Shown: one piece after another, positions 8,073-16,907 of the stretch
Layout: the number at the start of each line of letters is the position of its first letter
Numbering within the stretch: the first letter of the stretch is position 1
From: Mediterranea sp. (in: CFB group bacteria)
GTDB lineage: Bacteria; Bacteroidota; Bacteroidia; Bacteroidales; Bacteroidaceae
Assembly: GCA_031287715.1 (NCBI GenBank)
Contig: JAITSN010000020.1
Span: 1-64,000, forward strand
Direction: 5' to 3'
Length of the DNA: 64,000 bases
Program-made: the position numbers and the translations under genes
Notes under the pieces: model-generated
The model's database searches: none
What the model was told of the DNA's origin: nothing
The model's input: only the letters and a program-made list of their open reading frames with translations

Positions 8073-9581
8073 ATGTTTAGCAAACATCCTAAAGGGTTAA
8101 TCGGAGCCGCTCTTTCGAACATGGGAGAACGGTTCGGGTTTTATATTATGATGGCCATCCTGACTTTATTCCTAATGTCGAAGTTCGGCATATCGGGCGA
8201 GGAGGCAGGCTGGCTGTATTCTGCATTTTATGGAGGAATCTACATCCTGGCTTTAGTGGGCGGGATCATTGCCGATAGAACAAGGAATTATAAAGGAACA
8301 ATTATAGCCGGACTTATCGTGATGAGCTTGGGATATTTGTTTCTTTCCACGCCCGGCTTGATAACCACCCAGTGGGCTGCGATGGCCGCCCTTTTGGTTA
8401 TTGCTTTCGGCAACGGGCTTTTCAAGGGAAATCTTCAGGCTATAGTGGGTCAGTTATATGATAACCCGACGTATTCCAGGATGCGGGATTCGGGGTTCCA
8501 GATTTTTTATATGTTTATCAATATCGGCGGGATGGCTGCACCTTTTGCGGCTGTTTGGGTGCGCAATTGGTTTGTAAAGGCGCAGGGATATGCGTATAAC
8601 TCCGACCTTCCCGGACTTTCCTGGCAGTTTAAGAGCGGCAAGATGTCTGAGGAAGTATTTAACGGGCGTTTCACCGAATTGGCAACCGAAGTATCCGGTG
8701 GGACGACCCCGGACATGTATACCTTTGCCGATAGTTACTTAAATGCTTTCAACACAGGGTTCCACTATGCTTTTTCCGTTGCCATCATTGCCATGTTGAT
8801 TTCGTTGGCGATCTTTCTGCTGTCTAAGCGGATCCTTCCCGATAAAAAGGCGCCGGCCAAGCAGGGTTTTAAACCGGAAATGTCTAAAGAAGAGATCCGT
8901 CAGGATGCACGGGAGATCAAACAGCGTCTTCTGGCTTTGTTTGCGGTGTTTATCGTTGTTATTTTCTTCTGGTTCTCCTTCCATCAAAACGGTTTGACGC
9001 TCACCATGTTTGCCCGGGACTATACGCAGCTGAAAATATTCGGCATTGATATTGCCGCCGAGCTGTTTCAATCGACCAATCCGTTTATCGTGGTGTTTTT
9101 CACTCCTATTATCATGGCCATCTTTTCTTTTTTGGCCAAAAGAGGTAAGGAGCCGTCTACTCCACGGAAGATCGGCATAGGTATGGGTATCGCCGCCTTG
9201 GCATTCGTTGTTATGGCGATTGGCTCTATCGGGCTTCCGCTTCACAAGGAGGTGGAAGCTATGGGCGGACTTTCTTTTGATATGCGTGTTACGCCCTGGC
9301 TGCTTTTCGGCACCTATTTTATTTTGACGATAGCGGAGTTGTTTATTTCGCCTCTCGGGCTTTCGTTTGTATCCAAAGTATCTCCGGCTCATTTGCAAGG
9401 GTTAATGCAAGGGTGTTGGCTGGGTGCAACCGCGGTGGGCAATTTCTCTCTTTTCCTGGGTGCGATAATGTACGAAAACATATCCTTATCGGTAACGTGG
9501 ACGGCGTTTGTTGTCGTCTGCGCCATTTCCATGATTGCCATGTTCTCGATGGTGACTTGGCTGGAGCGGGTGGCCAGATAA
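8073..9581 (+). CDS. Proton-dependent oligopeptide (POT/PTR) family MFS transporter
   Basis: 502 aa with about 12-14 membrane segments. POT members import di- and tripeptides with protons. The N terminus HPKGLIGAALSNMGERFGFY is the family's first helix, but the first Glu of the ExxER proton-coupling motif is Asn here (NMGER). From memory this variant is usual in Bacteroides homologues. FGNGLFKGNLQAIVGQLY (about 112-129) and the GFQIFYMFINIGGMAAPF segment are also typical. The gene is alone, ending at a strong bidirectional terminator facing dnaJ. Substrate is not shown by sequence. Confidence 0.92.
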   Translation: MFSKHPKGLIGAALSNMGERFGFYIMMAILTLFLMSKFGISGEEAGWLYSAFYGGIYILALVGGIIADRTRNYKGTIIAGLIVMSLGYLFLSTPGLITTQWAAMAALLVIAFGNGLFKGNLQAIVGQLYDNPTYSRMRDSGFQIFYMFINIGGMAAPFAAVWVRNWFVKAQGYAYNSDLPGLSWQFKSGKMSEEVFNGRFTELATEVSGGTTPDMYTFADSYLNAFNTGFHYAFSVAIIAMLISLAIFLLSKRILPDKKAPAKQGFKPEMSKEEIRQDAREIKQRLLALFAVFIVVIFFWFSFHQNGLTLTMFARDYTQLKIFGIDIAAELFQSTNPFIVVFFTPIIMAIFSFLAKRGKEPSTPRKIGIGMGIAALAFVVMAIGSIGLPLHKEVEAMGGLSFDMRVTPWLLFGTYFILTIAELFISPLGLSFVSKVSPAHLQGLMQGCWLGATAVGNFSLFLGAIMYENISLSVTWTAFVVVCAISMIAMFSMVTWLERVAR

Positions 9582-9610
9582 CCTTCGGGCTTTAATAAGC
9601 AGCAAAATAA

Positions 9611-9645
9611 AAGGCCAACCACGATAGAAAGCGGTTGGCCTTTAT
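9611..9645. terminator. Bidirectional terminator between the POT transporter and dnaJ
   Basis: AAGGCCAACC ... GGTTGGCCTTT stem with a short loop, flanked by A-rich sequence on the left and a T-run on the right, so it can work on both strands between these convergent genes. Confidence 0.88.
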
Positions 9646-9663
9646 TTTTCTCTTGCCGGAAGA

Positions 9664-10815
9664 TTAATCGAAGAGGCTCCTGAACTTTTTAAATATCTTC
9701 TCTTTGGCCGCGTTGCTCGGCTTGAAGTTCTCCACATGCTCGAGCTTTTCCAGCATACTTTTCTCTTCCTTGTTCAGTGTTTCGGGAACGTAGATGCTGA
9801 TATTTACCAGCAAATCTCCCATTCCATAGCCATTGACGTTGGGCAGTCCTTTGCTGCGCAGGCGCAAAACCTTGCCCGGTTGCGTACCCGGATCGATCTT
9901 CACCTTCACCCGGCTGTCAATTGTAGGAATCTCCACCGTTCCGCCCAATGCAGCCACGGGGAAACTTAACAGCAGGTTGTAGATCAAATCGTTTTCGTCG
10001 CGGATAAGCTCGGGATGCGGTTCTTCCTGTACCTGGATCAGCAAGTCGCCCGGCACGCCGTTATGTTTGCCGGCATTGCCTTTCCCTCCCATAGAAAGCT
10101 GCATTCCTTCGGCCACTCCGGCGGGGATATTGACCGATACGACTTCTTCGCCCTGCACAACACCGTCGCCGCCGCAGCCCCTGCATTTATTCTTGATAAC
10201 TTTTCCTTCTCCGCTACAAGTGGGACAGGTGACGCGGGTTTGCATTGTTCCCAGAATGGTCTGCTGGTTTCGGATCACCGAGCCGTTACCCTTACAGGTC
10301 GGACAAGTTTCCGCGCCTGAGTTTCCTTCGGCTCCCGATCCGTGGCAATGATTGCAGGCCACGTATTTCTTCAGTTTGAATTTCTTTTCGGTACCGGTTG
10401 AAATCTCTTTCAGGTTCAGTTTCACCTTTACCCGCAAGTCCGATCCGCGGAAGCGCCTTTGCTGTTGGCCTCCGCCGAAGCCGCCAAACCCGCCGAAGCC
10501 GCCATGGCCGCCAAATACATCTCCAAACATGGAAAATATATCATCCATAGACATGCCGCCGCCAAACGGGCCTCCATTGCCGGCAGCTCCGCTCATTCCG
10601 GCATGGCCGAACTGGTCGTACCGGGCGCGCTTCTCCGGATTGCTCAGCACATCGTAGGCTTCGGCCGCCTCTTTGAACTTCTCCTCGGCTTCCTTGTCGC
10701 CCGGATTCTTGTCCGGATGATACTGTATCGCTTTCTTTCTATATGCCTTCTTTATCTGGTCGGCAGTAGAATCTTTGGTGACTTCAAGCACCTCGTAATA
10801 GTCTCTCTTTGCCAT
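9664..10815 (-). CDS. dnaJ: Chaperone protein DnaJ (Hsp40)
   Basis: 383 aa class A J-protein that delivers clients to DnaK and stimulates its ATPase. Domains in order: J domain with the HPD motif ([10 protein letters not shown], about 32-41), Gly/Phe-rich region (about 72-115), four zinc repeats [24 protein letters not shown] and CRGCGGDG (about 153-215), then the client-binding C-terminal domains. grpE lies 2 nt upstream, so the pair is co-transcribed. This is the housekeeping partner set, distinct from the Hsp70 cassette at 19.5-26 kb. Confidence 0.98.
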   Translation of the reverse strand: MAKRDYYEVLEVTKDSTADQIKKAYRKKAIQYHPDKNPGDKEAEEKFKEAAEAYDVLSNPEKRARYDQFGHAGMSGAAGNGGPFGGGMSMDDIFSMFGDVFGGHGGFGGFGGFGGGQQQRRFRGSDLRVKVKLNLKEISTGTEKKFKLKKYVACNHCHGSGAEGNSGAETCPTCKGNGSVIRNQQTILGTMQTRVTCPTCSGEGKVIKNKCRGCGGDGVVQGEEVVSVNIPAGVAEGMQLSMGGKGNAGKHNGVPGDLLIQVQEEPHPELIRDENDLIYNLLLSFPVAALGGTVEIPTIDSRVKVKIDPGTQPGKVLRLRSKGLPNVNGYGMGDLLVNISIYVPETLNKEEKSMLEKLEHVENFKPSNAAKEKIFKKFRSLFD

Positions 10816-10817
10816 AA

Positions 10818-11381
10818 TTATTCTCCCACAACCACTTTTGCGTGACGGATCACTTTATCATTCATTATATATCCGGTCTGAACCGTGTCGAGTATCTTGC
10901 CTTTCAGCTCTTCCGACGGAGCCGGCGCCATCGCAATTGCTTCGTGATAATCTGTGTCCAGCGGTTGGTCTTTTGTTTCGATCGCCTTAACGCCATTCTG
11001 CCCCAGGACAGCAATGAACTTGTTGTAAATAAGGCTTATCCCTTCTTTGATTGCGGCCATATCGGCAGATGCTCCGGTTATTTTGACGGCACGTTCCAAG
11101 TCGTCAATGACCGGCAGCAGGGAAGTGAGGCTTCTTTCGCCGCCGTTGAGAATAAGCTCGGCCTTTTCCTTCAGAGTACGCTTGCGGTAATTGTCAAAAT
11201 CGGCCGACAAACGAAGATACTTATCTTTCTCTTCTTCCATCTGCGCGTTGAGCCTTTCTATTTCTTTTTCAAGTTCTTCTTCTTTCGTCAGGGCAGGTTC
11301 ATTCATGAGTTCCTGCGTGTCAGGCGTATCAGGAATCGTCTGTTCCTGTGCTTTTTCTCTTGGGTTCTTTTTAGATGTCAT
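10818..11381 (-). CDS. grpE: Nucleotide exchange factor GrpE
   Basis: 187 aa. GrpE releases ADP from DnaK. The charged N terminus and long coiled coil (about 30-85, with [20 protein letters not shown]) lead to [12 protein letters not shown] and the C-terminal beta domain with [19 protein letters not shown] and [20 protein letters not shown]. It is the first gene of the grpE-dnaJ operon. A possible -7 box lies about 80 nt upstream. Confidence 0.97.
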   Translation of the reverse strand: MTSKKNPREKAQEQTIPDTPDTQELMNEPALTKEEELEKEIERLNAQMEEEKDKYLRLSADFDNYRKRTLKEKAELILNGGERSLTSLLPVIDDLERAVKITGASADMAAIKEGISLIYNKFIAVLGQNGVKAIETKDQPLDTDYHEAIAMAPAPSEELKGKILDTVQTGYIMNDKVIRHAKVVVGE

Positions 11382-11462
11382 ATCTGTATTATTATATAGT
11401 ATAGCGTTATTTCCGATACGGCAAATACTTTGCCAAAAGGGTTGTTTTTGCTAAAGAAAGTG

Positions 11463-11470
11463 CAAATGTA
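11463..11470 (-). promoter_or_regulatory. Possible -7 element of grpE-dnaJ
   Basis: On the minus strand TACATTTG fits TAnnTTTG and lies about 80 nt before the grpE ATG. No good -33 box was found at 19-21 nt, and no CIRCE-like inverted repeat is apparent. Confidence 0.4.
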
Positions 11471-11530
11471 ACATAAATATGCCGTATTGACAGTTTACAA
11501 TGGACAATGGACTTTTCCAATTGTCCATTC

Positions 11531-11660
11531 TTTGGGCGTTCCCCCCTGCGGGGGTCGGGCCATCCGCTGCAAGTCCTCGCTTCGCTGCACTTCGTTTCGC
11601 TCCGCTGTGGGCTTTCCGCTGCTCGCCCTAACGCGGCTGCGCCTTCCCCCTCTTCTTTGG
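11531..11660 (+). repeat. Dispersed GC-rich module, copy R2
   Basis: Nearly exact reverse complement of R1 (271-393) over about 120 bp, from TTTGGGCGTTCCCC to GCGGCTGCGCCTTCCCC. The middle run (CTGCACTTCGTTTCGCTCCG) is kept as in R1, whereas R3 has lost part of it. Array A2 follows 24 nt later. Confidence 0.9.
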
Positions 11661-11683
11661 AGCGCGCGCGGGATAGGCTGTTC

Positions 11684-11760
11684 CGTCCCGCCGTTGGAAA
11701 TCATTTAGACGGCGTCGTAGCTTCGTCCCGCCGTGGGAAACTATTTAGACGGCGTCGCAG
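11684..11760. repeat. Tandem array A2, 40-nt unit, about 2 copies
   Basis: CGTCCCGCCG recurs at 11684 and 11724, and TTTAGACGGCGTCG at 11704 and 11744, a strict 40-nt period. CGCCG and CGGCG can pair within a unit. The TTAGACGGCGT block is shared with the first units of array A5 (44790 and 44830), so A2 and A5 look related. Confidence 0.85.
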
Positions 11761-11817
11761 GTCATGTTTGCCCGGAAAACGACTTCGGCGGTCTTTTGGT
11801 CTTTCTTTTCGCCGGCG
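11754..11817 (-). pseudogene. Fossil fragment of the HMA-domain copper chaperone gene
   Basis: GTCGCAGGTCATGTTTGCCC, CGGAAAACGACTTCGG and TCTTTCTTTTCGCCG match 29044-29110 of the intact HMA gene with about two substitutions and a 3-nt gap over 64 nt. Read on the minus strand it still encodes EKKDQKTAEVVFRANMTCD, then diverges into array A2 and stops. Only this internal piece remains; signal peptide, second metal-site Cys and C terminus are absent. Confidence 0.88.
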
Positions 11818-11829
11818 TTTAGCTAAGTG

Positions 11830-11866
11830 AAGCCCGTTACGCGTTTTTTCTGCATAGCGGGCTTCT
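11830..11866. terminator. Orphan terminator-like hairpin
   Basis: GAAGCCCG ... CGGGCTTC stem enclosing a T-rich loop, followed by TTAATTG. No gene clearly ends here: grpE points away and the esterase gene starts downstream. It may be left over from the gene that the HMA fossil belonged to. Confidence 0.5.
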
Positions 11867-11906
11867 TAATTGTAAATGGTAAATGAAAAGATTGTCAATT
11901 GTTTTA

Positions 11907-11914
11907 ATAACTTT
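11907..11914 (+). promoter_or_regulatory. Possible -7 element of the esterase gene
   Basis: TAACTTTG fits TAnnTTTG, 67 nt before the ATG at 11982. The -33 side is not convincing. Confidence 0.35.
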
Positions 11915-11981
11915 GTTGTCGGCGGACAAAACGGCAATTGTACAGCCAATTAAGTAAATTTTAAAACTAACATGATTACGT

Positions 11982-13259
11982 ATGAAAAAGAATGGTATGC
12001 TCCTCAGCTTTTTGCTGTGTTTTTTGGGTATGGCCACGCAAGGCGCGGCTCAACCGGTACAAACGTTGGTACAAGTCATCGTTTCGCCCGACCATCCGGA
12101 CTGGGCTTATTCATTGAAAGAGAACGCAACGTTCAAGATTCAAGTTTACAAAGACAATGTCCTGCTGAAAGATGCAGCTGTCGACTATGAGTTAGGTCCC
12201 GAATTTTTCCCGACCGAAAAGAAACAGGGCGTTGTTCTGAAGAATGGAGAACTTACCCTGAAATCATCCATGAAAGAGCCTGGTTTTCTCCGTTGCAAAG
12301 TGATCGCCCGGGTAGACGGCAAGCCGTATGAAAGCCTGGCTACCGCCGGCTATGAAGTAGACAAGATCCGCCCGACTACGCCCGAACCGGAAGACTTCGA
12401 CGCGTTCTGGTCGGGAGCCATTGCGGATGCCCGTAAAACAGATCTGGATCCCAAGATGGTTTTACTTGCCGACAAGTGCTCTTCTACGCACTATACCTAC
12501 GAAGTCAGTTTCCGGAACGAAAACCCCGGCTCCAGGATATACGGCATCCTGACCGTCCCCAAGAAAGCCGGCAAATATCCGGCCCTCCTGCGTGTTCCCG
12601 GCGCCGGAATCCGTCCGTACGGCCCGGAGTTCAATGAAGCTGCCGTCACGCTTAACATCGGGATCCACGGAATTCCGGTCACGCTGCCCGACGAGGTCTA
12701 CAGAAACTTAGCAGCCGGAGGTTTGAACGCATACTGGTCCGTCAATATGAACAAACGCGACAACCACTACTATAAACGGGTGTTTCTGGGATGTGTCCGC
12801 GCGATTGACTTCATCTACAGCTTGCCCGAATTTGACGGGCAGACGGTCGGCGTCACCGGCGGAAGCCAAGGAGGCGCTTTATCTATCGTAACAGCCGGAT
12901 TAGACCCCCGTATCAAATTTCTCGCTGCATACTATCCGGCCATGTGCGACTTTTCCGGATACCTGAATAAACGCGCCGGCGGATGGCCGCATTATTACAG
13001 ATCCGCAAAGCCCCAGCTCAACGAGGTGGAAACGCTGGCCTACTTTGATGTGGTAAACTTTGCCAAGCGGGTGAAGGCGCCGGGATGGTACAGCTGGGGG
13101 TTCAACGACGTAACCTGCCCGCCCACATCCATGTATGCCGCCTACAATGTCATTCCTGCAGTAAAGGAATTAACTCTTTACTTAAATACAGGGCACTGGA
13201 CTTATCCCGAGCAAAGGGAAATTTGCTATGAATGGCTGAAAAAGCAGATGCACTTATAA
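11982..13259 (+). CDS. Secreted acetylxylan esterase / cephalosporin-C deacetylase family (CE7-type) hydrolase
   Basis: 425 aa with a signal peptide (MKKNGMLLSFLLCFLGMATQ, cleavage after GAA). An N-terminal beta domain of about 120 residues precedes the alpha/beta-hydrolase fold typical of the AXE1 family. Catalytic candidates: Ser in GVTGGSQGGAL, Asp in GWYSWGFNDVTCPP, His in LNTGHWTYPEQ. Enzymes of this family deacetylate xylo-oligosaccharides or other acetylated sugars. The downstream accessory protein and sodium:solute symporter could import the product, but they have their own promoter. A perfect terminator hairpin follows the stop. Confidence 0.88.
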   Translation: MKKNGMLLSFLLCFLGMATQGAAQPVQTLVQVIVSPDHPDWAYSLKENATFKIQVYKDNVLLKDAAVDYELGPEFFPTEKKQGVVLKNGELTLKSSMKEPGFLRCKVIARVDGKPYESLATAGYEVDKIRPTTPEPEDFDAFWSGAIADARKTDLDPKMVLLADKCSSTHYTYEVSFRNENPGSRIYGILTVPKKAGKYPALLRVPGAGIRPYGPEFNEAAVTLNIGIHGIPVTLPDEVYRNLAAGGLNAYWSVNMNKRDNHYYKRVFLGCVRAIDFIYSLPEFDGQTVGVTGGSQGGALSIVTAGLDPRIKFLAAYYPAMCDFSGYLNKRAGGWPHYYRSAKPQLNEVETLAYFDVVNFAKRVKAPGWYSWGFNDVTCPPTSMYAAYNVIPAVKELTLYLNTGHWTYPEQREICYEWLKKQMHL

Positions 13260-13288
13260 GCCCCGTCCGCATATTTTTTCCGGCTACT

Positions 13289-13320
13289 CATGGGGGAAAA
13301 GGTATTTTCCCCCATGTTTT
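13289..13320 (+). terminator. Terminator of the esterase gene
   Basis: CATGGGGGAAAA-GGTA-TTTTCCCCCATG followed by TTTT: a perfect 12-bp stem and T-run 30 nt after the stop. The track ORF starting at 13290 would begin inside this hairpin, one reason to reject that start. Confidence 0.93.
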
Positions 13321-13328
13321 CTGCCTTT

Positions 13329-13361
13329 TTTGCTTTATATTCAATTAATTCCTTACTTTTG
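13329..13361 (+). promoter_or_regulatory. Promoter of the symporter operon
   Basis: TTTG (13329-13332), 21 nt, TACTTTTG (13354-13361): a full match to the Bacteroidota -33/-7 pattern. The start site would lie about 25 nt before the ATG at 13392. Confidence 0.8.
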
Positions 13362-13391
13362 TTTCATCCTTTAACTAAAAAACGAAACGAA

Positions 13392-13517
13392 ATGTTTGGT
13401 ATAGAATATCCTTTGATCTATCTGCCTTATCTGCTTTCTGCGGTATGTGTGTGTTTCTCCGTTTGGTATGGCATCAGGTATTGGAATAAAGATAACGATA
13501 AAGACGAAGCACAATGA
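13392..13517 (+). CDS. Small membrane protein, symporter accessory type
   Basis: 41 aa: a short N terminus, one hydrophobic segment (about residues 8-27, YLPYLLSAVCVCFSVWYGIR) and a charged tail. The track ORF starts at 13290, inside the previous terminator; the ATG at 13392 lies just after the promoter and gives a sensible protein. Its stop overlaps the symporter start (ATGA), implying translational coupling. Small single-span proteins upstream of sodium:solute symporters are known as symporter small accessory proteins; that assignment rests on size, topology and position. Confidence 0.78.
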   Translation: MFGIEYPLIYLPYLLSAVCVCFSVWYGIRYWNKDNDKDEAQ

Positions 13518-15070
13518 GTACATTTGTTCTTGGATTGATCGTGGTGGCCTACTTGCTGCTCACCGCTTTCTTAGGTTTTTTGGGATACAAGAAAACGACC
13601 TCGTCCAGTGACTACTTAGTCGGAGGCCGCGGCATGAATCCTATTGTCATGGCATTGTCCTATGGGGCGACGTTCATCTCCGCTTCCGCCATCGTAGGCT
13701 TTGGAGGCGTTGCCGCCGCTTTCGGGATGGGCATCCAATGGCTCTGTTTCCTCAACATGTTTATCGGTGTGGTTATAGCCTTCATCTTCTTCGGCTTACG
13801 TACCCGCCGGTTGGGCGCGAAGCTGAATGTAGGGACGTTTCCCCAATTGTTAGGCCGCCATTATCGTTCGCGTGCCGTTCAGGTATTTATTGCAGCCGTC
13901 ATCTTCCTGGGCATGCCGCTTTATGCCGCTGTGGTCATGAAAGGCGGCGCTGTTTTTATAGAACAGATCTTCCAGATAGATTTCAACATAGCCCTTCTGA
14001 TATTTACCCTTGTTGTGGCGGCTTACGTCATTGCAGGCGGAATGAAAGGAGTAATGTATACCGATGCCATGCAGGCGGTGATCATGTTTTTGTGTATGCT
14101 GTTCCTGCTCTTCGGGTTTTATAAAGTCATAGGAATGGGCTTTACCGAAGCCAATGAAAAACTGACGGAGATGGCCCCGCTCGTCCCCGAAAGATTCAGG
14201 GAATTAGGCCATCAAGGTTGGACGCGTATGCCGGTTGCCGGTTCCCCGCAGTGGTTTACGCTGGTTACTTCCCTGATCATGGGCGTAGGGATTGGCTGCC
14301 TGGCCCAGCCTCAGCTGGTGGTACGCTTTATGACCGTTAAGAATAGCAAGCAACTCAATCGCGGCGTCTTTATAGGCTGTTTATTCATATTAATAACTGT
14401 CGGGGCGATTTATCATGTGGGAGCTTTGAGTAATATCTTTTTCTTACAGACAGAAGGGGCCGTAGCAAGCGAAGTTGTGAAAGATATAGATAAAATCATA
14501 CCTTACTTTATAACTAAAGCCATGTCCGAATGGTTTTCCGCCATTTTTATGCTTTGTATCCTTTCGGCAAGCATGTCTACGCTCAGTTCGCAATTCCATA
14601 CGATGGGGACGTCAGCCGGTTCGGATATTTACGGTACGTATAAGCCCCGTTCGGCCGGCCGCTTAACCAATGTGATCAGAATAGGAGTGTTTTTCGCCAT
14701 ACTTGTCAGCTATATGATTTGCTACATGCTTCCCAACGATATTATTGCCCGTGGAACGGCGATGTTTATGGGAATCTGTGCTTCTTCTTTCCTGCCTGCC
14801 TATTTCTGTGCATTGTACTGGAAACGAGCTACCCGCCAAGGCGCTTTAGTCAGCCTTTGGACGGGAGCACTTGCCGGCGTCTTTGCATTGGCGTTCCTGC
14901 ACGAGAAAGAAGCCGCAGCCATGGGAATCTGCAAAGCGCTATTCGGGAAAAATGTGTTGATAGAAAGCTATCCTTTCCCCATGATCGACCCGATCATATT
15001 TGCTCTTCCGCTATCCATCGCGACTATGATTGTGGTCAGTTTACTGACTAAAAATAAGCCGGAAACGTAA
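13514..15070 (+). CDS. Sodium:solute symporter (SSS family)
   Basis: 518 aa with about 13 hydrophobic segments. Family features include the N-terminal FLGYKKTTSSSDYLVGGRGM segment, SYGATFISASAIVGFGG (about 48-64), and GGMKGVMYTDAMQAVIMF (about 175-192), a well-conserved SSS core. Members import sugars, amino acids, carboxylates or vitamins with sodium; the substrate is not evident. The start overlaps the 41-aa upstream protein. The position behind an acetyl-sugar esterase hints at a carbohydrate or acetate-type substrate, but that is only a guess. Confidence 0.93.
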   Translation: MSTFVLGLIVVAYLLLTAFLGFLGYKKTTSSSDYLVGGRGMNPIVMALSYGATFISASAIVGFGGVAAAFGMGIQWLCFLNMFIGVVIAFIFFGLRTRRLGAKLNVGTFPQLLGRHYRSRAVQVFIAAVIFLGMPLYAAVVMKGGAVFIEQIFQIDFNIALLIFTLVVAAYVIAGGMKGVMYTDAMQAVIMFLCMLFLLFGFYKVIGMGFTEANEKLTEMAPLVPERFRELGHQGWTRMPVAGSPQWFTLVTSLIMGVGIGCLAQPQLVVRFMTVKNSKQLNRGVFIGCLFILITVGAIYHVGALSNIFFLQTEGAVASEVVKDIDKIIPYFITKAMSEWFSAIFMLCILSASMSTLSSQFHTMGTSAGSDIYGTYKPRSAGRLTNVIRIGVFFAILVSYMICYMLPNDIIARGTAMFMGICASSFLPAYFCALYWKRATRQGALVSLWTGALAGVFALAFLHEKEAAAMGICKALFGKNVLIESYPFPMIDPIIFALPLSIATMIVVSLLTKNKPET

Positions 15071-15402
15071 TTATTCTATTGTTAAATCAGGATTTTCTTC
15101 AACACGTTCGTACAGCATCCAAACATAACCGTAGAGAATAAAAGATTTCTGCTTAAAAAATAATCCCAAATGTTTGGTGAATTGCAACGAAATATCCATT
15201 TTTGCAACAATAAAACAAAAGAATGCTTTCTGACAACGATAAAAGTAAGAGATGATAAGAAATTTGCTAACATAATTTGCACAGACAACACTAATATTCA
15301 AGTTGAAACAAGTAATTATGGTTTTGTTTAGTCAAGAGGTTTTTTAAGTTTAAGAGGTTCTTTATTTTATGGAAATATAATGTGCAATAATACAATACTA
15401 AA
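15071..15402. other. AT-rich intergenic region
   Basis: 332 nt between the symporter and the DUF3868 gene. The minus-strand ORFs here lack recognisable domains and show no coding character. No RNA gene, clear terminator or full promoter was found. Confidence 0.6.
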
Positions 15403-16878
15403 ATGAAAAAACTGTTTACCTGTTTATTAATCATGCTTCAGGCGCCTGTTCTGTTTGTGGCAGCGCAAGAAGCTTATAAGGGTCAGATTTATGTTGCCCG
15501 CCAACGCTTTTCCTTGGTTGAAAATCAGTTGCAGGTAGAGATGGATATAAACTACGAAGCACTCCATCTCCCTTCAAATGAATCATTGACGCTGGTTCCG
15601 ATGTTGAGGACTCCTTCGTACAGCCTATCTTTGCCGTCAGTGCTGATTAATGGTACCGAGATGCATAAAGCCTATAACCGCGAGTTGGACCTGAGTGAGA
15701 AAAAGTCCCGTGACTTTGTCTCTCCTTCGGTAGTTATCCGTGATGATAAGAAAAACGCTCGTTTTCTCACGTACAAGGTAGCGGTACCTTATAGGGATTG
15801 GATGGAAGAAAGCGTACTCTTTTTACGTGTTGAAGAATGTGCTTGTAATGGGAAACAGGCTGCCGTTTATGAAGATAAAATTGCAGACAGGATAACCATT
15901 CCTCATGGCGCTTCGTCCCGTCTCGCTCCGGGTATTGATTCACGCTATTTGTCAATGGTAAACATTGTAGCTCCTGCCGAAGAAGCAAATAAGGTGTATT
16001 ACTTGCGTGGAACTTTCCCGTTTGAAATCTCAAATAATTTAAAGAAAAACGCTTTAAAAAAGCAGCATTACGAAATCTACTACCGGCTGCGCGATCTGGT
16101 CAGTTCAATTCAATCCCAGGCCGGCAATGAACTTTCCTATGTACATGTTACGGGTTATGGAGCTCCTATTGGCGACCATCGCGCAAATGAGCGTGAAGCC
16201 TCAATCCGCGCTCAGGCACTGAAAGATTATTTACGCGAATACCGCGTATCTGCAAAAGCTCCATTGGAAGTAAATTGGATACCGGAAGATTGGGATTCCA
16301 TTGCTTCGCTGGTTAAACGTACGGATATGATATTTCGTGAAGCTGTATTGGATGTGATCAATACCGTTGATGTCACACAAGGGCGCGAGCGCATGTTAAT
16401 GCAATTCGCTAATGGCGTTCCATACAAATATCTTCGTGAACGTATTTTCCAGCAGGTTCCCCGCGTAAACTATGAAATTGCTTATACACGTGCTACTTTG
16501 GGTCTCGAAGATAGCCGTAGAGTGCTGGCCGCCGGCTCAAGCTCTCTGACTGTAACGGAATTGTATACTGTAGCAAACATCTATCAGCGCGGATCCACAG
16601 AATACAACGATATGCTTGATCTTTCGGCACGTTTGTTCCCTGATAATGCAGAAGCAAACATTAATGCGGCAGCTATAGCCTTAGCAAAGAAAGATACACA
16701 GCGTGCACGTAGATATTTAGAGCAATTCTCGGCTAATCCGGCAGCATTCAACAACTTGGGTGTCTTGTACATGTTGGAAGGTAACCGCGACAAAGCTGAA
16801 GTTTATCTTCAGATGGCTGCGTCTAATGGCGTTGAAGAAGCACGCCGTGCATTGACGCAATTGAAGAACGGACTATAA
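15403..16878 (+). CDS. DUF3868 domain-containing secreted protein with C-terminal TPR-like repeats
   Basis: 491 aa with a signal peptide ending FVAAQ. The first 130 residues match my recollection of DUF3868: a beta-rich domain with PMLRTPSYSLSLPSVLINGT and RELDLSEKKS. A middle region (about 230-340) recalls OmpA-like domains in its YVHVTGYGAPIGDHRANE segment. The C terminus has TPR-like helices (AFNNLGVLYMLEGNRDKAEVY). DUF3868 genes usually sit in Bacteroides fimbria-like clusters with DUF3575 proteins; neither DUF3575 nor fimbrillin genes are present here. A lipoprotein gene follows after 29 nt. Confidence 0.85.
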   Translation: MKKLFTCLLIMLQAPVLFVAAQEAYKGQIYVARQRFSLVENQLQVEMDINYEALHLPSNESLTLVPMLRTPSYSLSLPSVLINGTEMHKAYNRELDLSEKKSRDFVSPSVVIRDDKKNARFLTYKVAVPYRDWMEESVLFLRVEECACNGKQAAVYEDKIADRITIPHGASSRLAPGIDSRYLSMVNIVAPAEEANKVYYLRGTFPFEISNNLKKNALKKQHYEIYYRLRDLVSSIQSQAGNELSYVHVTGYGAPIGDHRANEREASIRAQALKDYLREYRVSAKAPLEVNWIPEDWDSIASLVKRTDMIFREAVLDVINTVDVTQGRERMLMQFANGVPYKYLRERIFQQVPRVNYEIAYTRATLGLEDSRRVLAAGSSSLTVTELYTVANIYQRGSTEYNDMLDLSARLFPDNAEANINAAAIALAKKDTQRARRYLEQFSANPAAFNNLGVLYMLEGNRDKAEVYLQMAASNGVEEARRALTQLKNGL

Positions 16879-16907
16879 TCTTTATTTATCATCTGTGTAT
16901 TATTCGC

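Noticed and set aside
15071-15301. 76-aa and 69-aa minus-strand ORFs
   Set aside because: Low-complexity AT-rich sequence without a promoter, conserved motif or sensible neighbour.
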